Shown piece after piece: positions 1-10,047 of a DNA stretch of 64,000 nt (position 1 is the first letter of the stretch; the number at the start of each line of letters is the position of its first letter). The notes beneath the pieces are model-generated. The model was not told the origin of the DNA, did not search any database, and worked only from the letters and a program-made list of their open reading frames with translations. The position numbers were made by a program, and so were the translations under genes. Source of the stretch: Ascoidea asiatica (Eukaryota > Ascomycota > Saccharomycetes > Ascoideales > Ascoideaceae); assembly GCA_001600695.1 (NCBI GenBank), contig BCKQ01000006.1, positions 62,001 through 126,000 on the forward strand, written 5' to 3'.

Positions 1-1767
1 TTTTTTTAACTCCATTGTGAATTTTGGTCTTTCAATCAAAGTAGAAATTTTCATCCATATTAACTTTGATCCATTAGGTTTAGTATATAATATTGGATTT
101 CCTGTTGATAATGTACATGGTAGATGGCTAGGATATGGTGATAATACAGATAAATAGAAATCAGTTTTAGACTTTACTAATTCACTTTGTTTTTCCTCTT
201 CAATTTTTAATTTTTCTGCTTCCTCAACTGTCATTATATCATATTCTTCTTTTAATTCATCTTCAAACTCAAAATCTTTGTCATTGACTTTTGCTTGATT
301 ATTTTCTTCAGTATTATTTTTCAAATCTGTCTCTATCTCTGACTTTTGTTCTACATCTTTCTCTACTTCTTTCTTTACTTCTTTTTCTACTTCTTTCTCG
401 AAACCTGCTTCTAAATCTGATGTTGTATTTTCTTTTATATCCTTATTAAAAGTTGAAGGAATAGAAGAACCTCTTATCCAAGGTCTTGGCAATTTTCCAT
501 ATTCATACTGAGAATAATTATTTGGCCTCATTGTGATTTCTCTAGCTCTCGATAAAATTTCAAACCCCCAATAGTCACCTCGTTCAAGTAAAACTAAGTG
601 CCCATTAGGTTCAAGTAATGATAATATTTTTTCTAAATTGTTATCAATTTGATATGGGAAGAATTTTTTATCAGTAAGTAATTGGTGCTGAACAATAATC
701 AAATCATATCTTTTTGGTGAGTTTTCTGACGGTAAATGATTTAAAAACTTTGACTTTACTTCTATAGATTTTTGATTTTCTGATGATTGTTCTTCATTTA
801 AATTATTTTCAACGTAAAGATTATCTTCGTTTTCCAATTTAGTTTGATTTTTAATTTCAGTCTTATTTTCCTGAAGTTTCTCTATATTACCTAGATTTAA
901 TTTATTGGACGAGGTTTCCTTTTTATGTTTTTCTCTTTCGATTTTTTCACTTTCAAGATCAGTGGTTTTCTCAGTAGATTTTAAGTCACTTTTAATTTCA
1001 ATTTTTTCACACTTCTGAGTATTCAATAACATTTTTGCTTTAGCTCTCATTGAGTAATGAGAATCATTAATCAATACATCTTTAACTTCAGGATTAAATT
1101 GATCACCCATTAACTCATTTAAAGCTATCATTCCAGTTGCTGGTCCGTATCCAATATCAAGAATTTTATTTGGATTAAACTCTGTATTTTGAAATTTTAG
1201 TTTCGTTTTCAATTCTTTCAAAACTTGTAAAACAGAAGCGTAATTTCTTACAAATAATGAGCCAATTTGAGAATCAACTTGAATCGGTGTTTCTGGAGGA
1301 TTATGAAGACTTTCTTTGGTTAAAGATAAAAAATATTTGGCAGATAGTTGCCTTAATCTATCAGGAGTATGAGGTTTTAGAAATTCATTATTTATGGTTT
1401 CCGCTAAATGTCGAGGTATTGTTACTTGATCATGATTGAATCTTCCTTTGAGAGTTTCTTCTAATAATCTTGCCTCTGAAGAATTTTTAGCTAATTTATT
1501 TAGATAATTTCCTTCAGAATCTTTGAAACTTTCAGCTAGAGAATCAAAATTTCCTTTAGTAATACTTTTTTTTTCATCTACTAGGTATCCATAAACGGTA
1601 TTTTCATCATAAGCTGAAAAATTTATTTCAGCAGCTTGTTTTATGATTTCATCATGATTTTGTTCTTGGTAGAGAAGTTTAGAATAGCTAATCCTAGCTG
1701 GACACCCTATTGAAAAGCTTCTAGATATCCTAGAAGTAGTTAGTAACAATTTTGAAGCCTTTAGCAT
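1..1767 (-). CDS. RSM22: Rsm22-like mitochondrial small-subunit methyltransferase, C-terminus cut by window edge
   Basis: The minus frame is open from an ATG at 1767 to the window edge (589 codons), so the C-terminal part is missing. Residues about 202-210 read DIGYGPATG, a Rossmann methyltransferase motif I. Further on come LIIVQHQLL and a conserved block around HLVLLERGDYWGFEILSRARE, as in Rsm22-type proteins. In yeast these assemble with the mitochondrial 37S ribosomal subunit and resemble rRNA methyltransferases. The N-terminus (MLKASKLLLTTSRISRSFS) is basic and hydroxylated, fitting a mitochondrial presequence. Two Lys/Glu-rich low-complexity inserts interrupt the domain. The Cys cluster expected near the end lies outside the window. 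It diverges from SLI15 across about 490 bp. The family call is from recalled motifs, not a search. Confidence 0.85.
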   Translation of the reverse strand, partial: MLKASKLLLTTSRISRSFSIGCPARISYSKLLYQEQNHDEIIKQAAEINFSAYDENTVYGYLVDEKKSITKGNFDSLAESFKDSEGNYLNKLAKNSSEARLLEETLKGRFNHDQVTIPRHLAETINNEFLKPHTPDRLRQLSAKYFLSLTKESLHNPPETPIQVDSQIGSLFVRNYASVLQVLKELKTKLKFQNTEFNPNKILDIGYGPATGMIALNELMGDQFNPEVKDVLINDSHYSMRAKAKMLLNTQKCEKIEIKSDLKSTEKTTDLESEKIEREKHKKETSSNKLNLGNIEKLQENKTEIKNQTKLENEDNLYVENNLNEEQSSENQKSIEVKSKFLNHLPSENSPKRYDLIIVQHQLLTDKKFFPYQIDNNLEKILSLLEPNGHLVLLERGDYWGFEILSRAREITMRPNNYSQYEYGKLPRPWIRGSSIPSTFNKDIKENTTSDLEAGFEKEVEKEVKKEVEKDVEQKSEIETDLKNNTEENNQAKVNDKDFEFEDELKEEYDIMTVEEAEKLKIEEEKQSELVKSKTDFYLSVLSPYPSHLPCTLSTGNPILYTKPNGSKLIWMKISTLIERPKFTMELKK

Positions 1768-2257
1768 TATAGCAGTATTGATCTCAATGAAATTTCCACC
1801 TCAAGCTTTACTGATTTCTTTGCGTTATAATTTTTTTCTTAAACCTTCTCTGAAAAGATCAAAAAATAAAATTCAAACTGAAAAATAAAAATTGAAATCA
1901 AAATATAAACGGATACGGAAACTCCGCCAGTGGAAATAATAAACAGCCACACCTAGCCACATATTTATATTCATTTTTAGAACGTCCATATTGAGTAAAA
2001 AGTAAACAAAAAATGTAAATATTTGTTTGAGCATCATTAAATCTTGAGAGAAAGAAAGAAATAACTATTACAATACAATTCAATTCTCAAGAATTTAGGT
2101 TCTTAAATGATTAATATTTTTAATCGAAGTAATATTATGATATGCTAATAATTATTATTTATTAAAAATTGCTTTATAAAGAGCCTTACTTTTATTTTTA
2201 TTTCTATATTACTAGCTATACCATATTCACACATAACTTAGGAATAGTTAAATCAAA
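1768..2257. other. divergent intergenic region RSM22 / SLI15
   Basis: About 490 bp of AT-rich spacer between two divergent genes. It must hold both promoters. I see no RNA gene and no further supportable open frame; a 61-codon minus frame inside it has no recognisable content. Confidence 0.6.
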
Positions 2258-5200
2258 ATGGAATCAATATGGGATTTCAAATCTGCAAAGACAGTAACTA
2301 AAAATATTCCTGGAACTTCATTATGGATTGCTTCTGAATTAGAGAGCTTCAATAAGGAAAACATGGAAACAACTGAAAGATTTTATAAAAATTCGGTTGC
2401 CGATAATTACGACTGGCTTAATCAACAAATGAAAGAAATTTTAAGTTGTTCTGGTGATCCAGAATCAGAGGAAAATATTGGGTTACTATTGAAATCTCCT
2501 AAGAAATCATACAAAGAATCATCCACAGAAAATAGTAATGATCCACAATTCAAAGTGGATATTAGTGATACCAATAGCAATCATATTAATGATAAGATTA
2601 ATAATGATAATGATTGTGAAATTAAGGAATTTAAGATAATCCCTCATCAATTAGATTTCAACAAGCTTATTCAAATTCAAAATGATAATGAATTATCTCC
2701 AATAAAAAAGGATCAGCAAATAAAAAAATCAGCAAATATTTCAAATTCTTCAAAAGGTCTAGCAAAGCCATTCGAATTAGTAACTTCAACTTCCTTCCAT
2801 TCATTATCTAAAATTCATTTGAAGCCTACTGCTTTAGCAAACCCTCTTGTTGCTCAGCCTTCTCCAGAACCTTCACCAAAAAGATTATTTAAAGTCTTTG
2901 AGAAAATAGATAAATATTATAAAAATGAAACGTCTACTAATGAAAATTCTGAAAATAATTCTCAAGATGAAAATTTCGATAGTAATGATAATAATAATAC
3001 TAATAGTAATAACAGTAATAATACCAATAACAATTCTCTCGATAATAGCATCGGGAACAAGTCAATTTCTGAAAGGACGTTTGAGAATCAAAAAATTGAA
3101 TCTGAATTATCTAAAATTAATTTCAATAATGATTCAATTCATCATGATATAGATTTAATTGAGCATAATAGAAGTAATTTATCAATTCTTGAAAAAAAAT
3201 TAGATATAGATATAAGGCCTCCTTCAACTAAAAAATTCAAGAATCAAGAAAAAAAAAATACAATAGAAAATTCCAAAGGAAAGGAATATCGAATTCTGGT
3301 GCCTATTCAATCGAGATCTTTGAATTCTTCATCATCTTCAAATAGTACAAGTAATGAAACTAATGAAACTTCATTAAGTTCAAGCTCAAATTCCAATGTA
3401 CATTCTACACAAAGGATTAATTTAGCAGATAAGTCTAAAGAAATTTCAAGCTCTAATCATTTTCATATGGCATTATCTAATTCAGATGAAGTCAGATGTT
3501 GTTCCTCCTCTAGATACCCACTCAATACCCAAAATAATACTGTAAATATAATTAATAAAGAGAAGGAAAGTACAGCAAAAAACAATATGAATAATAAGAA
3601 AGATAGTGACGATAGCAATGGCGATGAAAATGAAAATACCATCAATGAAAAGGCTAATAATATATCTAAGGTCTCGATTGACTACAGCAATTATGACTTA
3701 GCTTTTACCACCAAAAAAATAAAATATAACGATGAAATTCAGGAGGTTGAAAAAATAGATGTACTTCAGGAGAAACGTGATTTTTCCAAAGAATCTTCTA
3801 AAGAGTTTCAAAGTTCAAAAGAAACTGCTACTTCTTCTTTTGTTTCTTCTTCCTCATTTGAATCAAAAAAATTTATGTCGTTTTCTTCTGAAGAACCAAT
3901 ATCTGTACAAACAAATACTGCTCCTTCATCCTTAAAAAAATCAAATGATAACAACATTGAGAAAATAATATTGAAGGCCATATGCGACGAAAAGTCATAT
4001 AAAAATGAAGAGATGAAAAATTTGAAAGAAAATTCTGATGAAGTGCATAAAGATATTATAGAACGAGTTTCTGATCACTTCAATTTATTGAATAAAGCAA
4101 TAAATGGAGTTGAGAAAAGCTCCCAAAAGTCACCAAACAAATTAACAGCAGAAGAGATAATAAAAAATAGCTTGGAGCAAGAATTATCACGCTGTAAAGC
4201 AAATAAAGCAGCTGATATGTCTCTTTCATTTGAATCTGCTGATTTGGAGAAATTGGAAAAAATTACTTTATCTGAGGATGTTAAAAATTTGATTGAAAGT
4301 AATGAAAAACAAATTGAAGAAGAGTTGAAGCAAATAAAATCTAAGCTGAAAGGGCCCATCGATTTTAATGCAGAATTATTGGCTGCTAGAGAATATGAAA
4401 ACTCTAATCTGAACTTGAATATTCCAATTAAAAGATCAAATGAATCAGAAAATAAAACAACAGATGAAGTTGATTCAATTACAAACTTGAATCATCAAAA
4501 CGTGTCAAAGGATGACCTAGATCATGACAGTAAAATTGAGAAGCCATTAAATAATAAAGCTATTTCTAGTGAAAATGATTTTATTAATAGAAATCAAAGT
4601 TTTGAAAATGGAAATGACGAGATTAAAAATAAAAATTTCAATAAATTTGTTACGAAAATTGAAAATAAAGATATTATTGATTTGAGTAGCACCAATGGAA
4701 ATACAGGAACCTTACATATGATAAGTCATACATTCAGCAAAGCTAAAAGAATATTTTTTGGACATGGCCATGGTCATAATATATTTCAAGAGAAAAGTAA
4801 TATAAGTGAAGAAGATTCAAATACTACTTTAAATAATAATACCAATAATGTAAAAAGTGGTCAAGAAAAGTTTAAATTTCATTCAAAGTTATCTCCATTG
4901 AAAAGAACAAATACTTTACAATTCAGAAACTTTACCCCAAATAAACTTAAATCAAAGCCTGATGATAATTTACTTTCAAGATTAATGGCACCAACAGAAG
5001 CAAGTTCTGCTAAAAAAAGAGGATTTAAAAATAGATTTAATACAGGGAATAGTAATAGTAGTAGTCCTATAAGGCAAGCCAAATTTCAAGAATTAAGAAG
5101 ATCTAAATCACCTAGTAAAATTCCAATTATGGAATCCTCAAAGAATTCAATATTATCATCAACTACTCTATTCAAAAATTCAATTGAAAAGAATAAAATA

Positions 5201-6742
5201 GCACCATACAAGACACTAAGAGAACAAATGAATAATAATTTCAACTCGAATATTAAGACTCTGAAACCATTAAGAAGCTCTCCATTGAAGAAATCAATTG
5301 AAATCATTACAACTCCAGAAAAAAGAGACTCTATAGTTTTATTGAAAGAATTTCGATTAAGTCCTAAAGGTAAAAAAAAATTAGATTTAAATGATTCATT
5401 GTCAAATAATACTGACTTAAAGATAAGGAATAAATCAATTAATCAAACATTGAAAACAGATATTAAATTAAGCCCACATAATTCTAAGAAATTATATCCA
5501 AGTATAGATAAAATCAGTAAAATTGAAAAAGTGAGTAAAATCAGCTCAATTAAAACTTTATCACCAAAAAAAGAAATTAAATTGAGCAAAACTAATTTGA
5601 ATAATAATATTAATAAATCACCATCCAGAATACCAAAATTAAGAGCTAACTCTAGATCTCCTATCAAGGCTAATTTTAGTAAAAAAACTAATAATAATGG
5701 ATTAAAGAGAAAGAAAGGAGAAGAAGAAGAAGATAATTTAAATGAGGATAGAAGAAAAAGACATTCAAGTTTGAATAATGATGAAAAAGAAGAAGAACTT
5801 TTATTAAAAGAAAAATTTAAAATAGAACTAGCTAAAGAAAGAGATTTATTAATGAAAAAGGATATTGAAGAGGAAATTGAAAAAGAATATAAAATTAAAA
5901 AATTTCAATTTAAAACTCCATTTCTTAAAAAAACCAAAATTTTAAATGAGAATAATCATGAAGGATTTAATAATGATGATGATGATAATAATGATAATGA
6001 TATTGATATGGAAAGAGAAGATAATTTTTTAAAGCCTTTGAAAACACCGCAAAGGTTAAATAATTTGAATAATTTGAGTACTTTTAATGGAAATGGAAAT
6101 GGAAATGGAAATGGAATATTTAATGGTGGTAGTAAATTGATGAAAAGTGCAATACTAAAGAATGCCTTATCAATAGAAAGAATTAATGGAATAAAATTCA
6201 ATTATGGTACAAGTACACCGATTAATAATAATAACACTAGTTATAATAGTTTTAATAATGAAAAAGGTAATAGGTTATATACTCCAATACCTAGTAATAA
6301 TAGTAGTTTGATATTGAATGATAGTGTTATATTGAATGATGATTATAATAGTAATAATAGTGGAAATAATAGTGGAAATAATAATAGTAATAATAATAGT
6401 AATAGTACATTACCAGAAATATATTCAGAAAGTGAAGATGATGAAGAAGGTAGTGTATTAAAAAGTTGGGCAAATTCACCAGAATTAAGAAATATATTAA
6501 TTGAACAAAAAAATTTAGATCCGGATATAATATTTGGACCAGTTAATAAATTACGTATGAGTGAAATTTTTGAAGAAGAAAAAGAAAATGGAAATAAAAA
6601 TAATATTAGAAATAGAAGTTCATCAGCATGTTGGATAGGTAAAGATGCATTAAGTAAAAAAGAAATTGAAAATTATAAAAAAAAAATGGGGTTTATAAAC
6701 AATTTTAATAATAATAAGAATAGAAAAAATAATGGAATATAG
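2258..6742 (+). CDS. SLI15: Inner centromere protein (INCENP) homologue Sli15, unusually long
   Basis: This 1494-residue protein carries a C-terminal IN-box (residues about 1400-1430). It shows SWANSPELRNILIEQ, then DPDIIFGP and the MSEIF segment, followed near 1450 by a Ser triplet and Trp (RSSSACW) like the activation motif of INCENP proteins. The IN-box binds and activates Aurora B (Ipl1) in the chromosomal passenger complex. The N-terminal ~60 residues (Trp-containing, helical) fit the Bir1/Nbl1-binding CEN region. Residues about 1150-1210 are a Glu/Lys-rich stretch likely to form a charged helix. The rest is Asn/Ser-rich with many SP and TP sites that could be Cdk targets. The budding-yeast orthologue is about 700 residues, so this one is about twice as long. 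The ATG at 2258 follows an A-rich leader. Confidence 0.92.
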   Translation: MESIWDFKSAKTVTKNIPGTSLWIASELESFNKENMETTERFYKNSVADNYDWLNQQMKEILSCSGDPESEENIGLLLKSPKKSYKESSTENSNDPQFKVDISDTNSNHINDKINNDNDCEIKEFKIIPHQLDFNKLIQIQNDNELSPIKKDQQIKKSANISNSSKGLAKPFELVTSTSFHSLSKIHLKPTALANPLVAQPSPEPSPKRLFKVFEKIDKYYKNETSTNENSENNSQDENFDSNDNNNTNSNNSNNTNNNSLDNSIGNKSISERTFENQKIESELSKINFNNDSIHHDIDLIEHNRSNLSILEKKLDIDIRPPSTKKFKNQEKKNTIENSKGKEYRILVPIQSRSLNSSSSSNSTSNETNETSLSSSSNSNVHSTQRINLADKSKEISSSNHFHMALSNSDEVRCCSSSRYPLNTQNNTVNIINKEKESTAKNNMNNKKDSDDSNGDENENTINEKANNISKVSIDYSNYDLAFTTKKIKYNDEIQEVEKIDVLQEKRDFSKESSKEFQSSKETATSSFVSSSSFESKKFMSFSSEEPISVQTNTAPSSLKKSNDNNIEKIILKAICDEKSYKNEEMKNLKENSDEVHKDIIERVSDHFNLLNKAINGVEKSSQKSPNKLTAEEIIKNSLEQELSRCKANKAADMSLSFESADLEKLEKITLSEDVKNLIESNEKQIEEELKQIKSKLKGPIDFNAELLAAREYENSNLNLNIPIKRSNESENKTTDEVDSITNLNHQNVSKDDLDHDSKIEKPLNNKAISSENDFINRNQSFENGNDEIKNKNFNKFVTKIENKDIIDLSSTNGNTGTLHMISHTFSKAKRIFFGHGHGHNIFQEKSNISEEDSNTTLNNNTNNVKSGQEKFKFHSKLSPLKRTNTLQFRNFTPNKLKSKPDDNLLSRLMAPTEASSAKKRGFKNRFNTGNSNSSSPIRQAKFQELRRSKSPSKIPIMESSKNSILSSTTLFKNSIEKNKIAPYKTLREQMNNNFNSNIKTLKPLRSSPLKKSIEIITTPEKRDSIVLLKEFRLSPKGKKKLDLNDSLSNNTDLKIRNKSINQTLKTDIKLSPHNSKKLYPSIDKISKIEKVSKISSIKTLSPKKEIKLSKTNLNNNINKSPSRIPKLRANSRSPIKANFSKKTNNNGLKRKKGEEEEDNLNEDRRKRHSSLNNDEKEEELLLKEKFKIELAKERDLLMKKDIEEEIEKEYKIKKFQFKTPFLKKTKILNENNHEGFNNDDDDNNDNDIDMEREDNFLKPLKTPQRLNNLNNLSTFNGNGNGNGNGIFNGGSKLMKSAILKNALSIERINGIKFNYGTSTPINNNNTSYNSFNNEKGNRLYTPIPSNNSSLILNDSVILNDDYNSNNSGNNSGNNNSNNNSNSTLPEIYSESEDDEEGSVLKSWANSPELRNILIEQKNLDPDIIFGPVNKLRMSEIFEEEKENGNKNNIRNRSSSACWIGKDALSKKEIENYKKKMGFINNFNNNKNRKNNGI

Positions 6743-9214
6743 AGTAAAGATTATAAGTTTGGATATTTGATTTTAAAGACATTTTAATATTTTTTTTCAG
6801 TTTTGGGCTTGTGTTTTTATTAATATTTTTTGTTTTACTTATTTTATTATTTTATTTATTTACTTATTTACTTATTTACTACATATTCGTATTCCAATAT
6901 CCAAACTTTCCTTTCTCCTTTTTGTTTAATATCACTTAACTTTATTATTTCATATTTTTAAAATATTTTTTATCATTTTTATCAAATCTTTTTTATCGAA
7001 TCATAAAACGATTAATGAAATAGTCAAATAATTAAATATCTAGAATGTTTAAACTATTCAAATAATGAATCAATACCCAATTTTTTTTTCTTTTTTTTTT
7101 ATCTCTTTAAAATGCATATAATATAATAAATTTTTCTATAATAATCAATAATAATTAATATTAATAAAGTCTCCATAAATTAGAGTCAATTAAAATGTTA
7201 TTTCTTTGAAATAATTCTATATCTTTCTGTATTAAAATAATTGAATAAATGATATAATATTTTTTTTTTTGAACAGAGCCCAAGTTTGAAGTACTCCTTT
7301 CGACAATAGTTTCGTCAGCACTGCCACAAACATGAAGTATATCACGTTTTACCATAGTGGGAACTGCCCTCGGAAATCACCAGAATGAACAAGAGGCAGC
7401 CTGAAAACCACTGGAAAGGCACAAGGACATCACAGGCACGAGAATTTTCTCAGAGAGAGGAGCAGAGAAAGAAAGCCGAGCAGGCCAGCCGTAACATTGG
7501 AAAAGCGCCGCTGAGTCGAGACCGAGACTGAGACTGAGACTGAGACTGAGACTGAGCGAACAGATTGTTTGTGGTGTAAAGCGGACAACTGGCCTGAGCA
7601 AGACTTTGGTGGTAGCAGCAGCAAATTATTGTATGACTGCACATTTGTTAACGCAGACGAGTCGTCCCCCCTTCAGTGTACTGAAACCCAGGTGCATGGT
7701 ACCCGCGGGCCCTAGCCACATATTGGAATACCGTTCGCTAGGAAATGGTGTTCGTTTGTACAAATGTTTGCTGGTGTAATTGTTCGCTACTGTTATCCTG
7801 CACACGGCTGTGTAATGGCGTGTAAAACGTTGGTTTTGCATTGAAGCCAGTATTGTGGTTCTGGAGTTCTTTCTTGTAAATGGAAATTCGATTCACCACA
7901 AATTACCCAATTCATTCACTTTTATTCAGTTTATTCAATTTATTCACTTTATTTATTCAAATATTCAAATATTCAAACATTCAACAGTACTGGTTTTTTT
8001 TCCTCTTAATTTCTCAACGTTACAATAAAAATTTATCCACTTACTTTCAGATTTTTATTTCAATTATCATCTCTTTTCAAATCAAATCTTTACCCTTTTC
8101 AATCAATTAAGTCATTCAATTTTTTCATTTTCAATTTCTAACTTAGGTAACAATAATCTCAATCAATTGACTTCGATTTTTTTTGAAAAAGTGGTTTCTA
8201 AAAAATCTTTTAAAAAAAAATCATTCAAAAACAATTAATTTCAAACTTTTCAGATCAAATATTCAATATTTCAAATTAAGATATCAATTTATCAATTCAA
8301 ACTGCTAAACTAAACTATTCATAAGTCGTCTCATAAACTAAATTATTTTCAGTTTACTTACTTACTTACTTATTTACTTACTAACTAAATTGAATTTTAA
8401 ATAAAATTTTGGTTTTTACCTGCCTGTACTGTATTGTTTAAGCAATTTAGATTTAAACCTATACTTTTTCACCGTTATTAAAATTATTTATTATTTATTA
8501 TTTATTATTTATTATTTAATTATTTAATTATTTAAATATTTGATTATTTAAAATTATATAAATTTGATCTAATTTCATAAAGTTTAAAATTACCATAATA
8601 ATAATAATAATTATATTTAAAATATTAATCTTATTATTATTTCTCATTCCAGTGTCAATTTAATTCAATTCTTTTTCAGTCATTTTATATATCTTTATTA
8701 GACTCTTATCCAACTGTTTTTGAATTTCACAATCTTTACACTTAAGTTACTTATCTCAATAATAAATACAATACATTACAATACAATAAAATACAATTCA
8801 ACAAATTACTGATATTATATATTCATATTTATATATAAACTTATTAACTCGTTCTCTATTGTTGTGATTCATTGTCAATTACCTTCAATCAATTATCAAT
8901 TATCAATTATCAATCATCAATTATCAAGGTTATTCTATCAGTATTATCATTCTCATTATCCCTTTAACATTCTCATTAAATAACTAAGGTACTGTATATT
9001 AACTATAATATAATATCTTATAATATCTCATAATCTCATATAATATTATATAATATAACTTATAATATATTCATTCAAATAAAAAAATAAGGAAAAAAAA
9101 AAGTAAATGATTTCAATTAATTATAATTTAATTTAATATTAAAATATATAATTAAATATATAATTATATCAATATAATAAAACAATAAAATAATATAACT
9201 ATAAAATATTAAAT
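6743..9214. other. long intergenic region with a GC-richer island (about 7270-7870)
   Basis: About 2.5 kb between SLI15 and VAC7. The first part is a T-rich 3' flank. From about 7270 to 7870 base composition becomes clearly more GC-rich, with a (GAGACT) repeat, GTACCCGCGGGCCC at about 7699 and the word CTGCCCTCGGAA. The remaining 1.3 kb up to the VAC7 ATG is very AT-rich with tetranucleotide and ATT repeats. Several overlapping minus frames of 60-75 codons lie over the island but share no recognisable motif. I read the island as the VAC7 promoter with a long AT-rich leader, or an unrecognised noncoding RNA. Confidence 0.5.
7524..7556. repeat. (GAGACT)5 hexanucleotide tandem repeat
   Basis: Five perfect copies of GAGACT plus a partial GAG, inside the GC-richer island upstream of VAC7. 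It lies outside any supported gene. Confidence 0.9.
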
Positions 9215-10006
9215 ATGTCTACTTTTGTTTTAAATCCAATTAATGAAGAAAAAGATAATAATTCTTCTGAACTGAATCAACTGTCAATTAAATCTAAATC
9301 TTTTAATTCAATAAATAATAAAAGCAATAAAAATAATCAAATTCCTTCATTACCGCCTCAATCAATAGCTTCTTCTTCTTTATCTTCTAATTTATCTTCT
9401 CCAACTAATAATCATCCAGATACAACTTCAAATTCAACAATAAAATTATCTAATTCTGTTTCCAATTTCGATTTAAATTCTATTAATAATTCTATAGACA
9501 ATTCAGTGGATAATTCAATGAATAATTCAATTGAGGATATAAATTTAAATATCAATACAGAAACAATAAATGATAAAAATTTCAATTTAATTAATAATAA
9601 ACTTGAAAAATCAAGATCAAGATCAACTTCAATGTCAACTTCAAGTAATTTATCTTCAATAGATACAACAACCAATGATATTTTGAAACATACTCCAAAA
9701 CATACCCCAAAATTATCTCCCAAACAATCTCCAAAACATTCTCCAAAACATTCTCCAAGACGTAATTCTCATAATTCTCCTAAAAATAATTCAAGTACTC
9801 GCATTAATTCTCATTCACATTCTCATTCTCATTCAAATAAAAAAAAAATTCGTCCAAAATTAAAAAAAAAATCTTCAAATAATTTAAATAATTCTTTAAG
9901 TAATTTAAATTTATCAAAATATGATAAAATTGCAAAATTAAAAGTTGAAAAAGAAATTGTTGATTCAATTTCAACTTTAAATATTCCTTTTCAATTAAAT
10001 TCAATA

Positions 10007-10047
<41 letters not shown>

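Noticed and set aside
7377..7841. Overlapping minus-strand frames of 64-74 codons in the GC-richer island
   Set aside because: They overlap each other in different frames, depend on the GAGACT repeat and on TTG or CTG starts, and show no recognisable motif.
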